Shown: positions 1-8,361, counted from the first letter of the stretch. The stretch is DNA of 35,274 nucleotides from Pseudomonas guariconensis (GCF_015680235.1 NZ_JADLJL010000043.1:1-35274), one strand, 5' to 3'. Notes: a model not told the origin generated them from the letters alone. Program-made: numbers and translations.

Positions 1-233
1 AAGCCCGCTCCCACAGGTCCGGCTAGCAATCTGTAGGAGCGGGCTTGCCCCGCGATCAAGGGCAAAGCCCTCGCCAGGCGACGGCGATATCAGGCCTGAC
101 ACAATCGCGGGACAAGCCCGCTCCCACAGGTCCGGCTAGCAATCTGTAGGAGCGGGCTTGCCCCGCGATCAAGGGCGAAGCCCTTGCCAGGCGACGGCAA
201 TATCGGGCCTGATCCGATCGCGGGACAAGCCCC
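1..233. repeat. Tandem pair of REP-containing 113-bp units
   Basis: Two near-identical units of 113 bp follow each other, the second starting at 114. Each contains a REP-like element on the plus strand (32-57 and 145-170) followed by an inverted counterpart (about 104-128; the second, about 216-233, is cut short before its last bases). The window starts inside another inverted copy. Such paired REP elements are typical of P. putida-group intergenic DNA. They can fold into long hairpins and are known binding or integration targets, but no function is shown here. Confidence 0.85.
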
Positions 234-282
234 CACAAGCGACACAACCCCAAGACAGGCACCTGCTACCCTTTGGCTCCCC

Positions 283-318
283 GGTCGCCACCGTGCAACT
301 GCGGGTCGCCACAGTGCG
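283..318 (+). promoter_or_regulatory. Direct repeat upstream of choX-like gene, possible activator site
   Basis: Two 15-mers, GGTCGCCACCGTGCA (283-297) and GGTCGCCACAGTGCG (304-318), match at 13 of 15 positions and are spaced 21 bp start to start, two helical turns. A T-rich run (320-329) follows, and the binding-protein gene starts at 412. Same-face direct repeats are the usual layout for AraC/XylS-type activators. GbdR, an AraC-type regulator of betaine genes in Pseudomonas, is a plausible candidate by context only. Confidence 0.4.
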
Positions 319-411
319 ATTTTTTATTTCAGGCTGCCCGTAACGTGATCGACAGCCACCGCCGCGCGGGGCTCCACGACATAACAACGATAACGTCCCG
401 AGGGAGAAGTC

Positions 412-1350
412 ATGAAGCGATCGATCACAGCGGCCACCTGCGCCGCGCTGTTGAGCGTTGCCAGCGGTACCTGGGCCGCCGAGCCGGCCGCCTGCCAGAA
501 CGTACGCATGGGCTCGGTGAACTGGACCGATGTGGTGGCCAGCAGCGCAGTGGCCGAGGCCCTGCTCGACAGCCTAGGCTACAAGGTCAAGCAGACCAGC
601 GCCTCGCAGCAGATCATCCTCGCCGGCATGGCCGAGAAACGCCTCGACATCTTCCTCGGCTATTGGCAGCCAACCATGCAATCGGTGGCCAAACCCTACC
701 TGGACAAGCAGCAGATCGACGTCATCACCCCGGCCACCCTCAGCGATGCGCAATCCACCTATGCCGTCCCCGCCTACGCCTATGACGCAGGCCTGAAGAC
801 CTTCGCCGATATCGCCAAATTCCGTGACAAGCTGAACAACCGGATCTACCTGATCGAACCGGGCAGCGGCATGAACCGCATCACCCAGCAGATGATCGAC
901 CAGGACAAGTTCGGCCTCAAAGGCTTCCAGGGCGTGGAGTCCAGCGAGGCCGGCATGCTCACGGCGGTGAAGCGCGCCGTCAATCAGCAGAAATGGGTGG
1001 TGTTCGCCGGCTGGAAACCACACCCGATGAACCTGCAAATCGATATGAAATACCTCTCCGGCAGCGACGATGCCTTCGGCCCGAACGAAGGCTCCGCCAC
1101 GGTCTCGATCATGACCGCTGCTGGCTACCAGCAGCAGTGCGGCAACGTCGCCAAGCTGCTGCACAATCTGCGCTTCACCAGCGAGGGCGTGAGCCAGGTG
1201 ATGGAGCCCATCCTGGACCGCACTGCGCCGCTGGAGGCCGCCCGCGCCTGGCTCAAGGCCCACCCAGAGCAGGTCGCTACCTGGCTCGCTGGGGTGACCA
1301 CCTTCGATGGCAAACCGGCCGACGCGACGCTGGTCGCCAGCCAACAATGA
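412..1350 (+). CDS. Choline/betaine-type ABC transporter periplasmic binding protein
   Basis: A 312-residue periplasmic substrate-binding protein of the glycine betaine/choline (OpuAC, ChoX/CbcX) family. Residues 1-22 form a signal peptide ending in WA/AEP. The aromatic residues expected for the quaternary-ammonium cage fall at the ChoX-like positions W38, W85, Y117 and W201. The ATG has a GGGAG Shine-Dalgarno. No permease or ATPase gene is adjacent, so this is an orphan binding protein. In Pseudomonas, orphan proteins such as BetX and CaiX are known to deliver ligand to the shared Cbc permease, and the same is inferred here. The next gene overlaps it by ATGA, so the two are probably co-translated. 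Exact ligand (choline, betaine, carnitine or another quaternary amine) is not determined; choX is the closest name. Confidence 0.88.
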   Translation: MKRSITAATCAALLSVASGTWAAEPAACQNVRMGSVNWTDVVASSAVAEALLDSLGYKVKQTSASQQIILAGMAEKRLDIFLGYWQPTMQSVAKPYLDKQQIDVITPATLSDAQSTYAVPAYAYDAGLKTFADIAKFRDKLNNRIYLIEPGSGMNRITQQMIDQDKFGLKGFQGVESSEAGMLTAVKRAVNQQKWVVFAGWKPHPMNLQIDMKYLSGSDDAFGPNEGSATVSIMTAAGYQQQCGNVAKLLHNLRFTSEGVSQVMEPILDRTAPLEAARAWLKAHPEQVATWLAGVTTFDGKPADATLVASQQ

Positions 1351-2285
1351 CCCGCTATCCGCTGTCGGCTGGCATGACGGCCTTCGTCGAGCGCACCCGC
1401 GCCTTCGCCGTGGCCGACACTTCGCTCGCCGCACAACGCGCGGCCTATTCGCGCATGGCAGCGGCCTTCACCCCGCCGCCTCCGGCAGGCGTGCAAGTAC
1501 GCGACCTGCGGCATGCCCAGTTGCCACCGTTGCGGCTGTACTACCCAGCACGCCCAGCGCCACCGGGCGGCTGGCCCACTGCGCTGTTCCTGCACGGCGG
1601 GGGCTGGATACTCGGCGACCTCGATTCGCACGCGTTCTTCTGCGCAGAGCTGGCCATGCGGCTGGGGTTGCTGATAGTCGCCGTGGATTACCGGCTCGCA
1701 CCGGAACACCCCTTCCCCGCCGCACTGGAGGACAGCCTTGCAGCCTGGCGCGCTCTGCGTGACGGCGTTGTAGACGAACCTATCGATCGCTCGCGCATGG
1801 CAGTGGTCGGCGACAGCGCCGGTGGCAACCTCGCCGCCGCCTTGTGCCTGGCGTTGCGTGATGCCGATGAGCAGCAGCCCTGCGCCCAGGTATTGATCTA
1901 CCCAGCCCTTGGTGACGAAAACACCGCCTCCCGTCACGCGTGCGCCGATGCGCCGCTGTTGTCCTGCGAGGACCTGCAGGCGTGCCTGGACGCCTACCTG
2001 CCCGCATCCACCCGGAGCTATCTGGCTTTGCCATTGCGCGCACATGATCTGTGCGGGCTGGCGCCAGCCTTCATCGGCGTCGCCGAGTTCGACCCCCTGC
2101 GTGACGATGGGCTGCTGTATGCCGAGCGGCTGCGTGGTGATGGGGTGGCAGTGGAGTATTTTCCAGGCCATGGGCTGGTGCATGGGTGCTTGCGAGCGAG
2201 GGGTTTGCCGGAAGTGGATCGTATGTGCGACGCGTTGTTCGAGGTGCTGGCCAGTAGGATGGCTTGTCCGGCACGAAGCCACTAG
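1347..2285 (+). CDS. Alpha/beta hydrolase, HSL (family IV) esterase
   Basis: A 312-residue cytoplasmic alpha/beta hydrolase of the hormone-sensitive-lipase family. The oxyanion-hole motif HGGGW is at 83-87, the nucleophile elbow GDSAGG at 155-160 (Ser157), the acid in EFDPLRDD at D249 and the catalytic histidine in GLVHG at H279, so the triad is complete. The start is the ATG inside the ATGA overlap with the binding-protein gene; the open frame extends further upstream but only in the shadow of that gene. The coupling suggests the esterase acts on the transported compound or an ester of it, for example a choline or carnitine ester, but this is inference. No signal peptide is visible. Confidence 0.85.
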   Translation: MTRYPLSAGMTAFVERTRAFAVADTSLAAQRAAYSRMAAAFTPPPPAGVQVRDLRHAQLPPLRLYYPARPAPPGGWPTALFLHGGGWILGDLDSHAFFCAELAMRLGLLIVAVDYRLAPEHPFPAALEDSLAAWRALRDGVVDEPIDRSRMAVVGDSAGGNLAAALCLALRDADEQQPCAQVLIYPALGDENTASRHACADAPLLSCEDLQACLDAYLPASTRSYLALPLRAHDLCGLAPAFIGVAEFDPLRDDGLLYAERLRGDGVAVEYFPGHGLVHGCLRARGLPEVDRMCDALFEVLASRMACPARSH

Positions 2286-2436
2286 CAGCGGCCTGCTGTT
2301 GGTGGTGAGGTGCGCATGGACCTGGACGGGCTTGCTGCGCTTGCACGCCTGCCATGCTTAATCAGCAGGGGTCCGAGCGCTGTTCGGCGTGCTGCCCCAT
2401 GCTAGGCTGGTCCCTCACCCTTGGCAGCGCACCGAC

Positions 2437-3252
2437 ATGACACAGCCCATCATCGGCGTAGGGCTACGGCCCTTGCACTATCAGGCTTTTCTCGACAATC
2501 AGGTCGAGGTGGACTGGCTGGAGGTACACGCCGAGAACTACTTCGCCGACGGTGGCTGGGACCGCCATGTCTTGGAGCAGATCGCCCAGCGCTACCCGCT
2601 CAGCCTGCACGGCGTGGGCCTGGGGCTGGGCTCGGTGGACAATCCGCCCGAAGCGGCTATCGAACGCCTGGCGACGCTCTGCTCGGCACTGCGCCCGATC
2701 AAGGTTTCGGAACATCTGTGTTGGAGCAGCCATGGCGGCCGCCACTTCAATGACTTGCTGCCGCTGCCTATGGTCGATGCCACGCTGACGTTGCTGGTGC
2801 CGCGCTTGATCCATATCCAGCAGCGCTTGGGCCGGCAACTGCTGATTGAAAACCTTGCCCCCTTGCTGCGCTATCAGGTGGATCAATACAGCGAAGCCCA
2901 CTTTCTGTGTGAATTGGCTCGCCACAGCGGCTGCGGCATTTTGCTGGACCTGAGCAACTTGTACGTTAACGCGCACAACCATGGCGAGAGCGCAGTCGAA
3001 GCACTCGACACTATCGAGCCGGGCTTGGTCGGCGAAATTCACCTGGCAGGCTTCAGCCAGCAACAGGGGTGGTTGATCGACGATCATGGCTCGATGATCG
3101 AGCCGCCAGTGTGGGACCTCTATCAACACGCCCTGCACCGGTTCGGCCCGGTGCCTACGATGATCGAGTGGGACGTGCGACTGCCTGGCTTGGATGTCTT
3201 GCTGGGGCAGGTTGAGATCGCCCGCGCCCTGGCCGCGCGTTGCCTGGCATGA
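2437..3252 (+). CDS. DUF692 multinuclear iron oxidase (MbnB/BufB-like)
   Basis: A 271-residue TIM-barrel protein of the DUF692 family (MNIO; MbnB, HvfB, BufB). These multi-iron enzymes convert peptide cysteines to oxazolone/thioamide or thiooxazole groups in copper-binding peptides, together with a partner protein. Family landmarks are present: HAEN at 31-34, SLHGVGLG at 56-63, SEHL at 91-94, IENL at 137-140, LDLSNLYVNAHNH at 170-182, GEIHLAG at 199-205, DDHG at 215-218 and IEWD at 243-246, which supply the His/Asp/Glu metal ligands. The ATG at 2437 matches the family N-terminus (IIGVGLR); the frame is open further upstream. It overlaps the DUF2063 gene by ATGA. Unusually, no small DUF2282-type precursor gene lies beside it; the 150 bp upstream hold no plausible one. 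Confidence 0.85.
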   Translation: MTQPIIGVGLRPLHYQAFLDNQVEVDWLEVHAENYFADGGWDRHVLEQIAQRYPLSLHGVGLGLGSVDNPPEAAIERLATLCSALRPIKVSEHLCWSSHGGRHFNDLLPLPMVDATLTLLVPRLIHIQQRLGRQLLIENLAPLLRYQVDQYSEAHFLCELARHSGCGILLDLSNLYVNAHNHGESAVEALDTIEPGLVGEIHLAGFSQQQGWLIDDHGSMIEPPVWDLYQHALHRFGPVPTMIEWDVRLPGLDVLLGQVEIARALAARCLA

Positions 3253-4010
3253 CACTGGAACAGTTGGCTCGCCTGCAAGCGGATTTCGCCGCCGCCTTGA
3301 ACGGCTCCGATGAGACCGCGCTGGAGGCCTGGGTCACATCAGGCCAGGCCCGCCAGGGCATCGACCATTATCGGCGTCGCTTGGAGGCACAGCAGCAGCG
3401 TACCTTGGGGCTGATCTATCCGAAGCTGCGTAAGCAGCTTGCGCCCAGGGTTTTTGCGCAGCTGTGCGAGCAATATGGGCACCACCATCCATCCACAGAA
3501 GGTGACTTGGGTTCGTTCGGTGACCGGCTGGGGGATTTTCTCGAGCGACAACCTGCGTTTGGCCGTGGGTCGGACCTGGCGCTGCTGGCTCACCTGGAGT
3601 GGGCCGTACACCACAGCAACCGTGCGGCCAACACCCCTGCCTTGAGTGCGACCGAAATCCTCGCCGACAGCCAGGCAGGCCTGCAGCATGAAGTACGGCT
3701 GCACCCGGCCTGTCAACTGCTGACCAGCTCCTGGCCGGCCTATCACGCCTATACCCATTCGACGCCTGCGAACGCAGGGCAAGCGCTACCGCAATTCCTC
3801 GTGCATCGGCTGCGCTGGCAGGTATGGGTACGCTGGGTGCCGCCTTACGAATACGCCTCGCTACAGGCGCTGCAAGCGGGCTGCTCGCTGGAAAAGGCGA
3901 TGCTGGTCGCCTATGACCATCACCCTATCGATTGCCCCGACGCACAGCGCATCGAGCAAAGCGGCGCATTGCTGCGCCGCTGGGTCATGGACCAGCTGCT
4001 GGTGGTCTAG
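3249..4010 (+). CDS. DUF2063 partner protein (BufC/HvfC-like)
   Basis: A 253-residue protein of the DUF2063 family, whose N-terminal region starts LEQLARLQADFAAAL and continues with the 'RQGIDHYRRRLEA' stretch typical of the family. In methanobactin and bufferin systems, a protein of this kind (MbnC/BufC/HvfC) binds the precursor peptide and forms a complex with the DUF692 enzyme. Start chosen at ATG 3249, overlapping the stop of the DUF692 gene (ATGA), so the two proteins should be made in a fixed ratio. A TTG at 3240 is possible but unneeded. The stop codon lies in the palindrome CTAG at 4007-4010, which also supplies the stop of the convergent aconitase gene. No DoxX-like or DUF2282 gene follows. 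Confidence 0.8.
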   Translation: MTLEQLARLQADFAAALNGSDETALEAWVTSGQARQGIDHYRRRLEAQQQRTLGLIYPKLRKQLAPRVFAQLCEQYGHHHPSTEGDLGSFGDRLGDFLERQPAFGRGSDLALLAHLEWAVHHSNRAANTPALSATEILADSQAGLQHEVRLHPACQLLTSSWPAYHAYTHSTPANAGQALPQFLVHRLRWQVWVRWVPPYEYASLQALQAGCSLEKAMLVAYDHHPIDCPDAQRIEQSGALLRRWVMDQLLVV

Positions 4011-5956
4011 CCGGCTACTGCATGACCGCTTTGCAACTGAGCAAAGCTGGTCAGGCTGCCAGCCAGGGCACTTGCCGCCACTGTATAAGGGCTGGCAAGC
4101 CATACGCTGCCCGGCCCTGAACGCCCAGGAAAATTGCGGTTGATGGCGCTGACAGTCACTTGGTCCGCTGAGGTCGACTGGCCAGGCCCGCAGTTCGCGC
4201 AGGCACCACAGCCCGGCATGATCAACTGCACACCAGCCTGGCGGAAGGTTTCCAGGTAGCCTTGGTCCCGGCAATAGTCATGCACATCGGCGGTACCGAA
4301 CTGGAGAAAGAACCTGGTGTGCGACGCCTGCACGATGCCGTTGGCCTGGGCCCACTGGATCACCTCATGATAAGCGTCGAAGTCGCTGCGCTTGCCTGCC
4401 GTGCAGGAGCCACCATAGGCGATGTCCACCCGCACTGGGCCGGCCACGTCGGAGATTGCCACACCATTTCCGGGGTCACCGGGCGCCGCAAGCATCACAC
4501 TCACTTGCGACGCATCGATTTGCAGCACATCTCGGTACACAGCGTCCGGGTCGCTGCACATCCACGGTTCCAGCTGTACTTCGACCCCGCGCCGTTCGCG
4601 CAGGAACGCCACGACCTGATCGTCCGGCTCGACGATACCGGTCATGCCACCCAACTCGGCCACCATGTTGGTGAGGGTCGCTCGTTCATCGACGCTCATC
4701 TGGCGGACGGCCGAGCCGCCGAACTCGAATACACACCCGATGGCCTTGCCCTGGCGTATGAAGTCCAGGCGCAGCAGGTGCAGCACCAGGTCCTTGGCCA
4801 TGACCCCTTCGGCCAGTTCCCCGCTGACCTCGATACGCAGCGTTTCCGGCACTTTGCACCGTACGTGCCCGGTGTGCCAGCTGTGGGTCATATCGCTGGC
4901 GCCCACACCGAAGGCCAGGCAACCCAACGCCCCGGAGTGCGGGGTATGCGAATCGGTGCCGATGACCACCTGGCCCGGCAAGGCATAGCGTTCGATCATC
5001 AAGGCGTGGCAGATGCCTTCGGAGCCACCGCGCTGCTTGTCCGCACCATGACTGCGCACCGGGTAGCGCCGGCTGAAACGCTCATGGCCATCGACCAGGT
5101 GGCGGATGCCAGGCAATAAGTTCTGCTCGATATGCGGCACGCTTTCGCTGGCCAGGACCAGATGGTCCTCGAAAGTAATGATGCTTTGCGGATCGACCAG
5201 CGACGCCGGCTCGCCGTAAGCCTGATGCAACAGGTGCGCGCACATGCCAGTGAAGTAGTCGTGACTGAAGCGCAGGTCGGCGCGGATGAACACACCAACG
5301 CCAACTTCAGGTTTCGGTGACTGGGCATGGAGGTGGCGTTCGATGATCTTTTCCACCAGCGTTTTCGGCCCGGTCGTTCGCAACGCTGGCGTACGATGGG
5401 TAGCCGACCAGTCCAGGCTACGGCTGTACTTGAGCAGGCCACCACTGCGAATGATCTGCTGGGTGAGCGCATCACGCCCTTCCAGGAACTCCTCGAGGTA
5501 GATCGGCTCGCCAGCAGCGATCCGGTCGAGCACGCCGAAGTCGGTGGTGGTCAGGATGCCCAGGTTGTCGCAGTTCTGCTGGTAGATACGCTCGAAGCTG
5601 CGAGCCACGATCAGGCGGATGCCCGCCGACAACTCGGCCAGCGGTGAGGATTCACGGGAAGATCCCTTGCCATAGCGGCTACCGGCCACCGTCACGCTGA
5701 AACCACCCTGGCGGACCTGATCGACGCCAATCGGCATCGTGTCCGCTGACTTGAAGCCAACATAGGGGAAGCGACCGAGACGCTCGTCATAGTCGAGCAT
5801 CACGGTGACCGGCGTGATCTCATCGGTGGAAATGTTGTCCCTGAGCGGTTCGGCCTGGGCGAGGCTGCAGTCCTCGCCTTGTAATTGCCGCTGCATGATC
5901 TGGGGGTTATCGCTCAGGTAAAGAATGCGTCCTGCCAGGTTAATGGTGGTTTTCAT
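4007..5956 (-). CDS. Single-chain aconitase-superfamily hydro-lyase, swivel domain first
   Basis: A 649-residue fusion of the two parts that LeuC and LeuD normally carry separately. The LeuD-like swivel domain is N-terminal (about 1-195, with YGKGSSRES at 95-103), followed by the LeuC/aconitase catalytic region (about 200-645). DSHT is at 335-338. The 4Fe-4S ligands are Cys in GGSCTAG (about 515-521) and two Cys in PGCGAC (about 581-586). This swivel-first order is the one found in AcnB, but the AcnB HEAT-like domain is absent. Start set at ATG 5956, which has GGAGG 7 bp upstream; a start 21 bp earlier lacks this. It is the last gene of the minus-strand cluster, 90 bp after the MFS gene. Substrate unknown: a citrate-, isopropylmalate- or methylmalate-like acid. 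An ordinary housekeeping aconitase is unlikely given length and context. Confidence 0.82.
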   Translation of the reverse strand: MKTTINLAGRILYLSDNPQIMQRQLQGEDCSLAQAEPLRDNISTDEITPVTVMLDYDERLGRFPYVGFKSADTMPIGVDQVRQGGFSVTVAGSRYGKGSSRESSPLAELSAGIRLIVARSFERIYQQNCDNLGILTTTDFGVLDRIAAGEPIYLEEFLEGRDALTQQIIRSGGLLKYSRSLDWSATHRTPALRTTGPKTLVEKIIERHLHAQSPKPEVGVGVFIRADLRFSHDYFTGMCAHLLHQAYGEPASLVDPQSIITFEDHLVLASESVPHIEQNLLPGIRHLVDGHERFSRRYPVRSHGADKQRGGSEGICHALMIERYALPGQVVIGTDSHTPHSGALGCLAFGVGASDMTHSWHTGHVRCKVPETLRIEVSGELAEGVMAKDLVLHLLRLDFIRQGKAIGCVFEFGGSAVRQMSVDERATLTNMVAELGGMTGIVEPDDQVVAFLRERRGVEVQLEPWMCSDPDAVYRDVLQIDASQVSVMLAAPGDPGNGVAISDVAGPVRVDIAYGGSCTAGKRSDFDAYHEVIQWAQANGIVQASHTRFFLQFGTADVHDYCRDQGYLETFRQAGVQLIMPGCGACANCGPGQSTSADQVTVSAINRNFPGRSGPGSVWLASPYTVAASALAGSLTSFAQLQSGHAVAG

Positions 5957-6011
5957 GGTAATCCTCCGTACCACCACCTTAATGGATTACTTGGCTGTTC
6001 AAGTTGCCAAA

Positions 6012-6032
6012 TGGGCACTGCAGCAGTGCCCA
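6012..6032 (-). repeat. Intercistronic hairpin between MFS and aconitase genes
   Basis: A perfect inverted repeat with 10-bp arms (TGGGCACTGC and its complement) and a single-base centre lies 14 bp past the MFS stop codon. On the minus strand it is followed by ATTTGG, not a T run, so it is a weak terminator at best. It may reduce read-through into the aconitase-like gene or protect the 3' end of the upstream message. Confidence 0.55.
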
Positions 6033-6046
6033 AACATCATGCTGGT

Positions 6047-7258
6047 TCAGTTGTCGCTGAGTGAGGTCTCGTTGCCGTCCATCTGCCCGCGCAACAACAG
6101 CAACAGGCACCAGCCTGCCGTTGCTAGCAGCACCAGGCTGGTGGCACCGAAGACGAAACGCAGGCCCAGGGACCCAGCGGCGAAGCCACCTAGTACCGGG
6201 CCGGCGACCTGCCCCAGGTACTGGGCCGAGGTGGAATAGCCGAGCATCTTGCCGACCCTCTGCGCGCCAACGTTCTGCCGAATCACCGCCGACACGCAGG
6301 GGATCAGCCCACCCAGCGCCAGCCCCATGGCCAGGCGCAAGGCGACCAACTGCCAGGCCTCGGTGACCAGTGCCTGGGGAATCAACAGCAAGCCAGCAAC
6401 GGTCAGGCACAGCACGATGACCTTCAAGGCGCCGATGCGATCAGCCAATTTACCCAGACGTGGTGCCGAGAGGATGCTGCCCAGCGCCGATGCCGCCATG
6501 CAGAATCCGGCCAGCACCGTGACCGATTGTGCGCTGACGCCGAGGCTGCGCACATACAACGTGATGATCGGCTCGATGGACATGTTGGCCATCATCAGAA
6601 TCATGGCCACCAACAGCATGGTGAGGACGATGGACATGTCTGGCCGCACCGCGGCCTCGCTGGCGGCGGTGGTCTTGCCGGTCTTGGTCAGTGTCTTGGG
6701 CGAAGTGATGAACAGGCAAGTGGCCAGGAAGTTGAAGAAGATCAACCCGCTGGCTCCAAGGAAGATGGTACGGATATCGACGATATTGGGCAGCACCCCG
6801 CCAAGCAGCGGGCCGACCAGACCGCCAGCCATGATTCCGGACGACAGCACGCCCAGCGCCCAGGCCGAACGGTCCTTCGGCGTTTGCGCCGCCACCAGCA
6901 CATAGGAGCCCGAGGTGTAGCCACCCGCCAGGCCGACCAGCAGGCGCAGTGCAACCAGTTGCTCGACACTCTGCGCCATGCCGATCAGGCCCATGCTGAC
7001 CACCATGCCGAAACTAGCCCGGATCAGGTTCTGCCGGCTGCCGTAGCGATCCGCCAGATGCCCCCAGAGTGGCGCCACCAAGGCGGCGCTGAAGAAGGTC
7101 GCGGCGTAGGCGATGCCGGACCAGCGGGCAATTTCAGCATCGCCTGTGACGCCCAGGTGCTCCACATATACAGGCAGGAACGGCAGCAGCACGGTCATGG
7201 CAACAATGTTGATGAACGATCCAAAGAAACAGATTGCCAGGTTACGTTGCCACTGCAT
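6047..7258 (-). CDS. MFS transporter, DHA1 (drug/metabolite exporter) type
   Basis: A 403-residue inner-membrane protein with about 12 hydrophobic segments, of the 12-TM drug:H+ antiporter-1 type. The N-terminal half carries LWGHLADRYGSRQNLIR, the loop 2-3 motif of the MFS, and the C-terminal half repeats it as LGKLADRIGALK. The start is set at the second of two in-frame ATGs (7258): the AGGAG lies 8 bp from it but only 2 bp from the first ATG (7264). The gene sits between the cyclase and aconitase genes in the same direction, so it probably exports the cluster's product or an intermediate. Members of this family also include importers, so direction is inference. Confidence 0.85.
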   Translation of the reverse strand: MQWQRNLAICFFGSFINIVAMTVLLPFLPVYVEHLGVTGDAEIARWSGIAYAATFFSAALVAPLWGHLADRYGSRQNLIRASFGMVVSMGLIGMAQSVEQLVALRLLVGLAGGYTSGSYVLVAAQTPKDRSAWALGVLSSGIMAGGLVGPLLGGVLPNIVDIRTIFLGASGLIFFNFLATCLFITSPKTLTKTGKTTAASEAAVRPDMSIVLTMLLVAMILMMANMSIEPIITLYVRSLGVSAQSVTVLAGFCMAASALGSILSAPRLGKLADRIGALKVIVLCLTVAGLLLIPQALVTEAWQLVALRLAMGLALGGLIPCVSAVIRQNVGAQRVGKMLGYSTSAQYLGQVAGPVLGGFAAGSLGLRFVFGATSLVLLATAGWCLLLLLRGQMDGNETSLSDN

Positions 7259-7301
7259 TGCCATCGCTCCTGCGATATGGTTTGAAAATGTCGTCGGCCG
7301 A

Positions 7302-8339
7302 TCAGACCGTCGCCACTGGTGTAACGGGTGAAGCGACCGCGCCCGTCAGCCTGAGTGGCGGCGCGGTCAGCAGGAAGCGGCTACGCCCGTTCGCGCGCAG
7401 CCATTGCGCCAGCGGAGTCAGGTGCCACAATTCGCCGAGGTGGATGCCAAGCTTGAACAGGCACAGGTTGTGCAACGGCAGAATCGGGTAGGCTGGCAGG
7501 TCCAGCTTGTCTGTCGGGTCATAGGCCTCGACCGCATGATTGTCGGCGGCAATGGCGGCGATGCCGCTGCTGCTCACCCATTCCAGCAGTTTCGGGTCGC
7601 GTCCGTCCAGCTCCACGCACGAGCGCTCCAGCAAGTGCACATCAGGGTCTCCCCCCATATCCACCAGCATCTGGGCGAAGCCGGTATGGAAGAGAACGAT
7701 GTCGCCAGGCTCCACTTCAACGCCGTCGAGCTCCATCACTTTCAGGATGTCCTCGAACCCGACGCGCCGTCGCTGCCGGCCGAAATGCGCCTCCAGATCG
7801 ATCAGCACGCCGCGCCCCTGCACGCCCGTCGCGGCCATGTGCTCAACCCCCAGCACCTTGGCCGGCGTCGCTGGCAGTTGCCCTTCGGCATCCGGCTCGC
7901 GCACCACCTCGCCGAACACATCCGGGGTGGCGGCAAATCCGTTGTAGTAGCAGCTTTGCAACTGCCCGTCGCCCTGCAAGTCGTACAAGCTGCCGACCTG
8001 CGCCAGGCTGTCCCACTGGGTGGAATACTGCGTGCACAGGGTAACGGTGTGGTCACAGAGCACATCGGTCCAGTGCGGGTCGTCCTGGCAGAGGTGGTAG
8101 TCGATGTTGGATTGCTCATTGCGCTTGACCGGCTTAAGCACTGGCGGTTGCCGGCGTGGGTTCCATTTCGAACCGCCGGGCAGGTCAAGCGGCAGGCTCA
8201 GGCAGAACGAGCGGCCCTCGCGCACCTCGGCGACCCCTTGCAGGACCTTTTCCGGCGTCAGCAGGTTCAGCCTGCCGAGTTGGTCATCGGCACCGAAGTC
8301 GCCCCAGTTGGCACCCTCGGGACGTGTCTTGTATCGCAT
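7302..8339 (-). CDS. Cyclase-family (PF04199) hydrolase, kynurenine formamidase-like
   Basis: A 345-residue protein of the long-form putative cyclase family related to kynurenine formamidase and isatin hydrolase, metal-dependent enzymes that open cyclic or N-acyl substrates. The usual HxGTHxD metal motif is replaced by CTQYSTQWDS (about 102-111), a variant seen in the longer members of this family, so the metal site may differ. Conserved elements include GVLIDL, PGDIVLFHTGF and AIAADNHAVE. Start at ATG 8339, with GGAGA 7-8 bp upstream. Position within the operon: 54 bp after the GST gene, with a perfect palindrome between them, and 43 bp before the MFS gene. The substrate cannot be told. Confidence 0.78.
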   Translation of the reverse strand: MRYKTRPEGANWGDFGADDQLGRLNLLTPEKVLQGVAEVREGRSFCLSLPLDLPGGSKWNPRRQPPVLKPVKRNEQSNIDYHLCQDDPHWTDVLCDHTVTLCTQYSTQWDSLAQVGSLYDLQGDGQLQSCYYNGFAATPDVFGEVVREPDAEGQLPATPAKVLGVEHMAATGVQGRGVLIDLEAHFGRQRRRVGFEDILKVMELDGVEVEPGDIVLFHTGFAQMLVDMGGDPDVHLLERSCVELDGRDPKLLEWVSSSGIAAIAADNHAVEAYDPTDKLDLPAYPILPLHNLCLFKLGIHLGELWHLTPLAQWLRANGRSRFLLTAPPLRLTGAVASPVTPVATV

Positions 8340-8361
8340 GACTGTTCTCCAGGTAAACATG

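Noticed and set aside
1..170. CRISPR array
   Set aside because: Only two repeats of 113 bp, internally inverted and of REP type; no regular short repeat-spacer pattern and no cas genes.
574..2282. Long minus-strand frames opposite the binding protein and esterase genes
   Set aside because: The plus-strand products have complete signal peptide, ligand-cage and catalytic motifs; the minus frames show none.
2286..2436. Possible small bufferin precursor upstream of the DUF692 gene
   Set aside because: Only a 15-codon frame with one cysteine is found (ATG near 2316); it lacks a signal peptide and the DUF2282 pattern.
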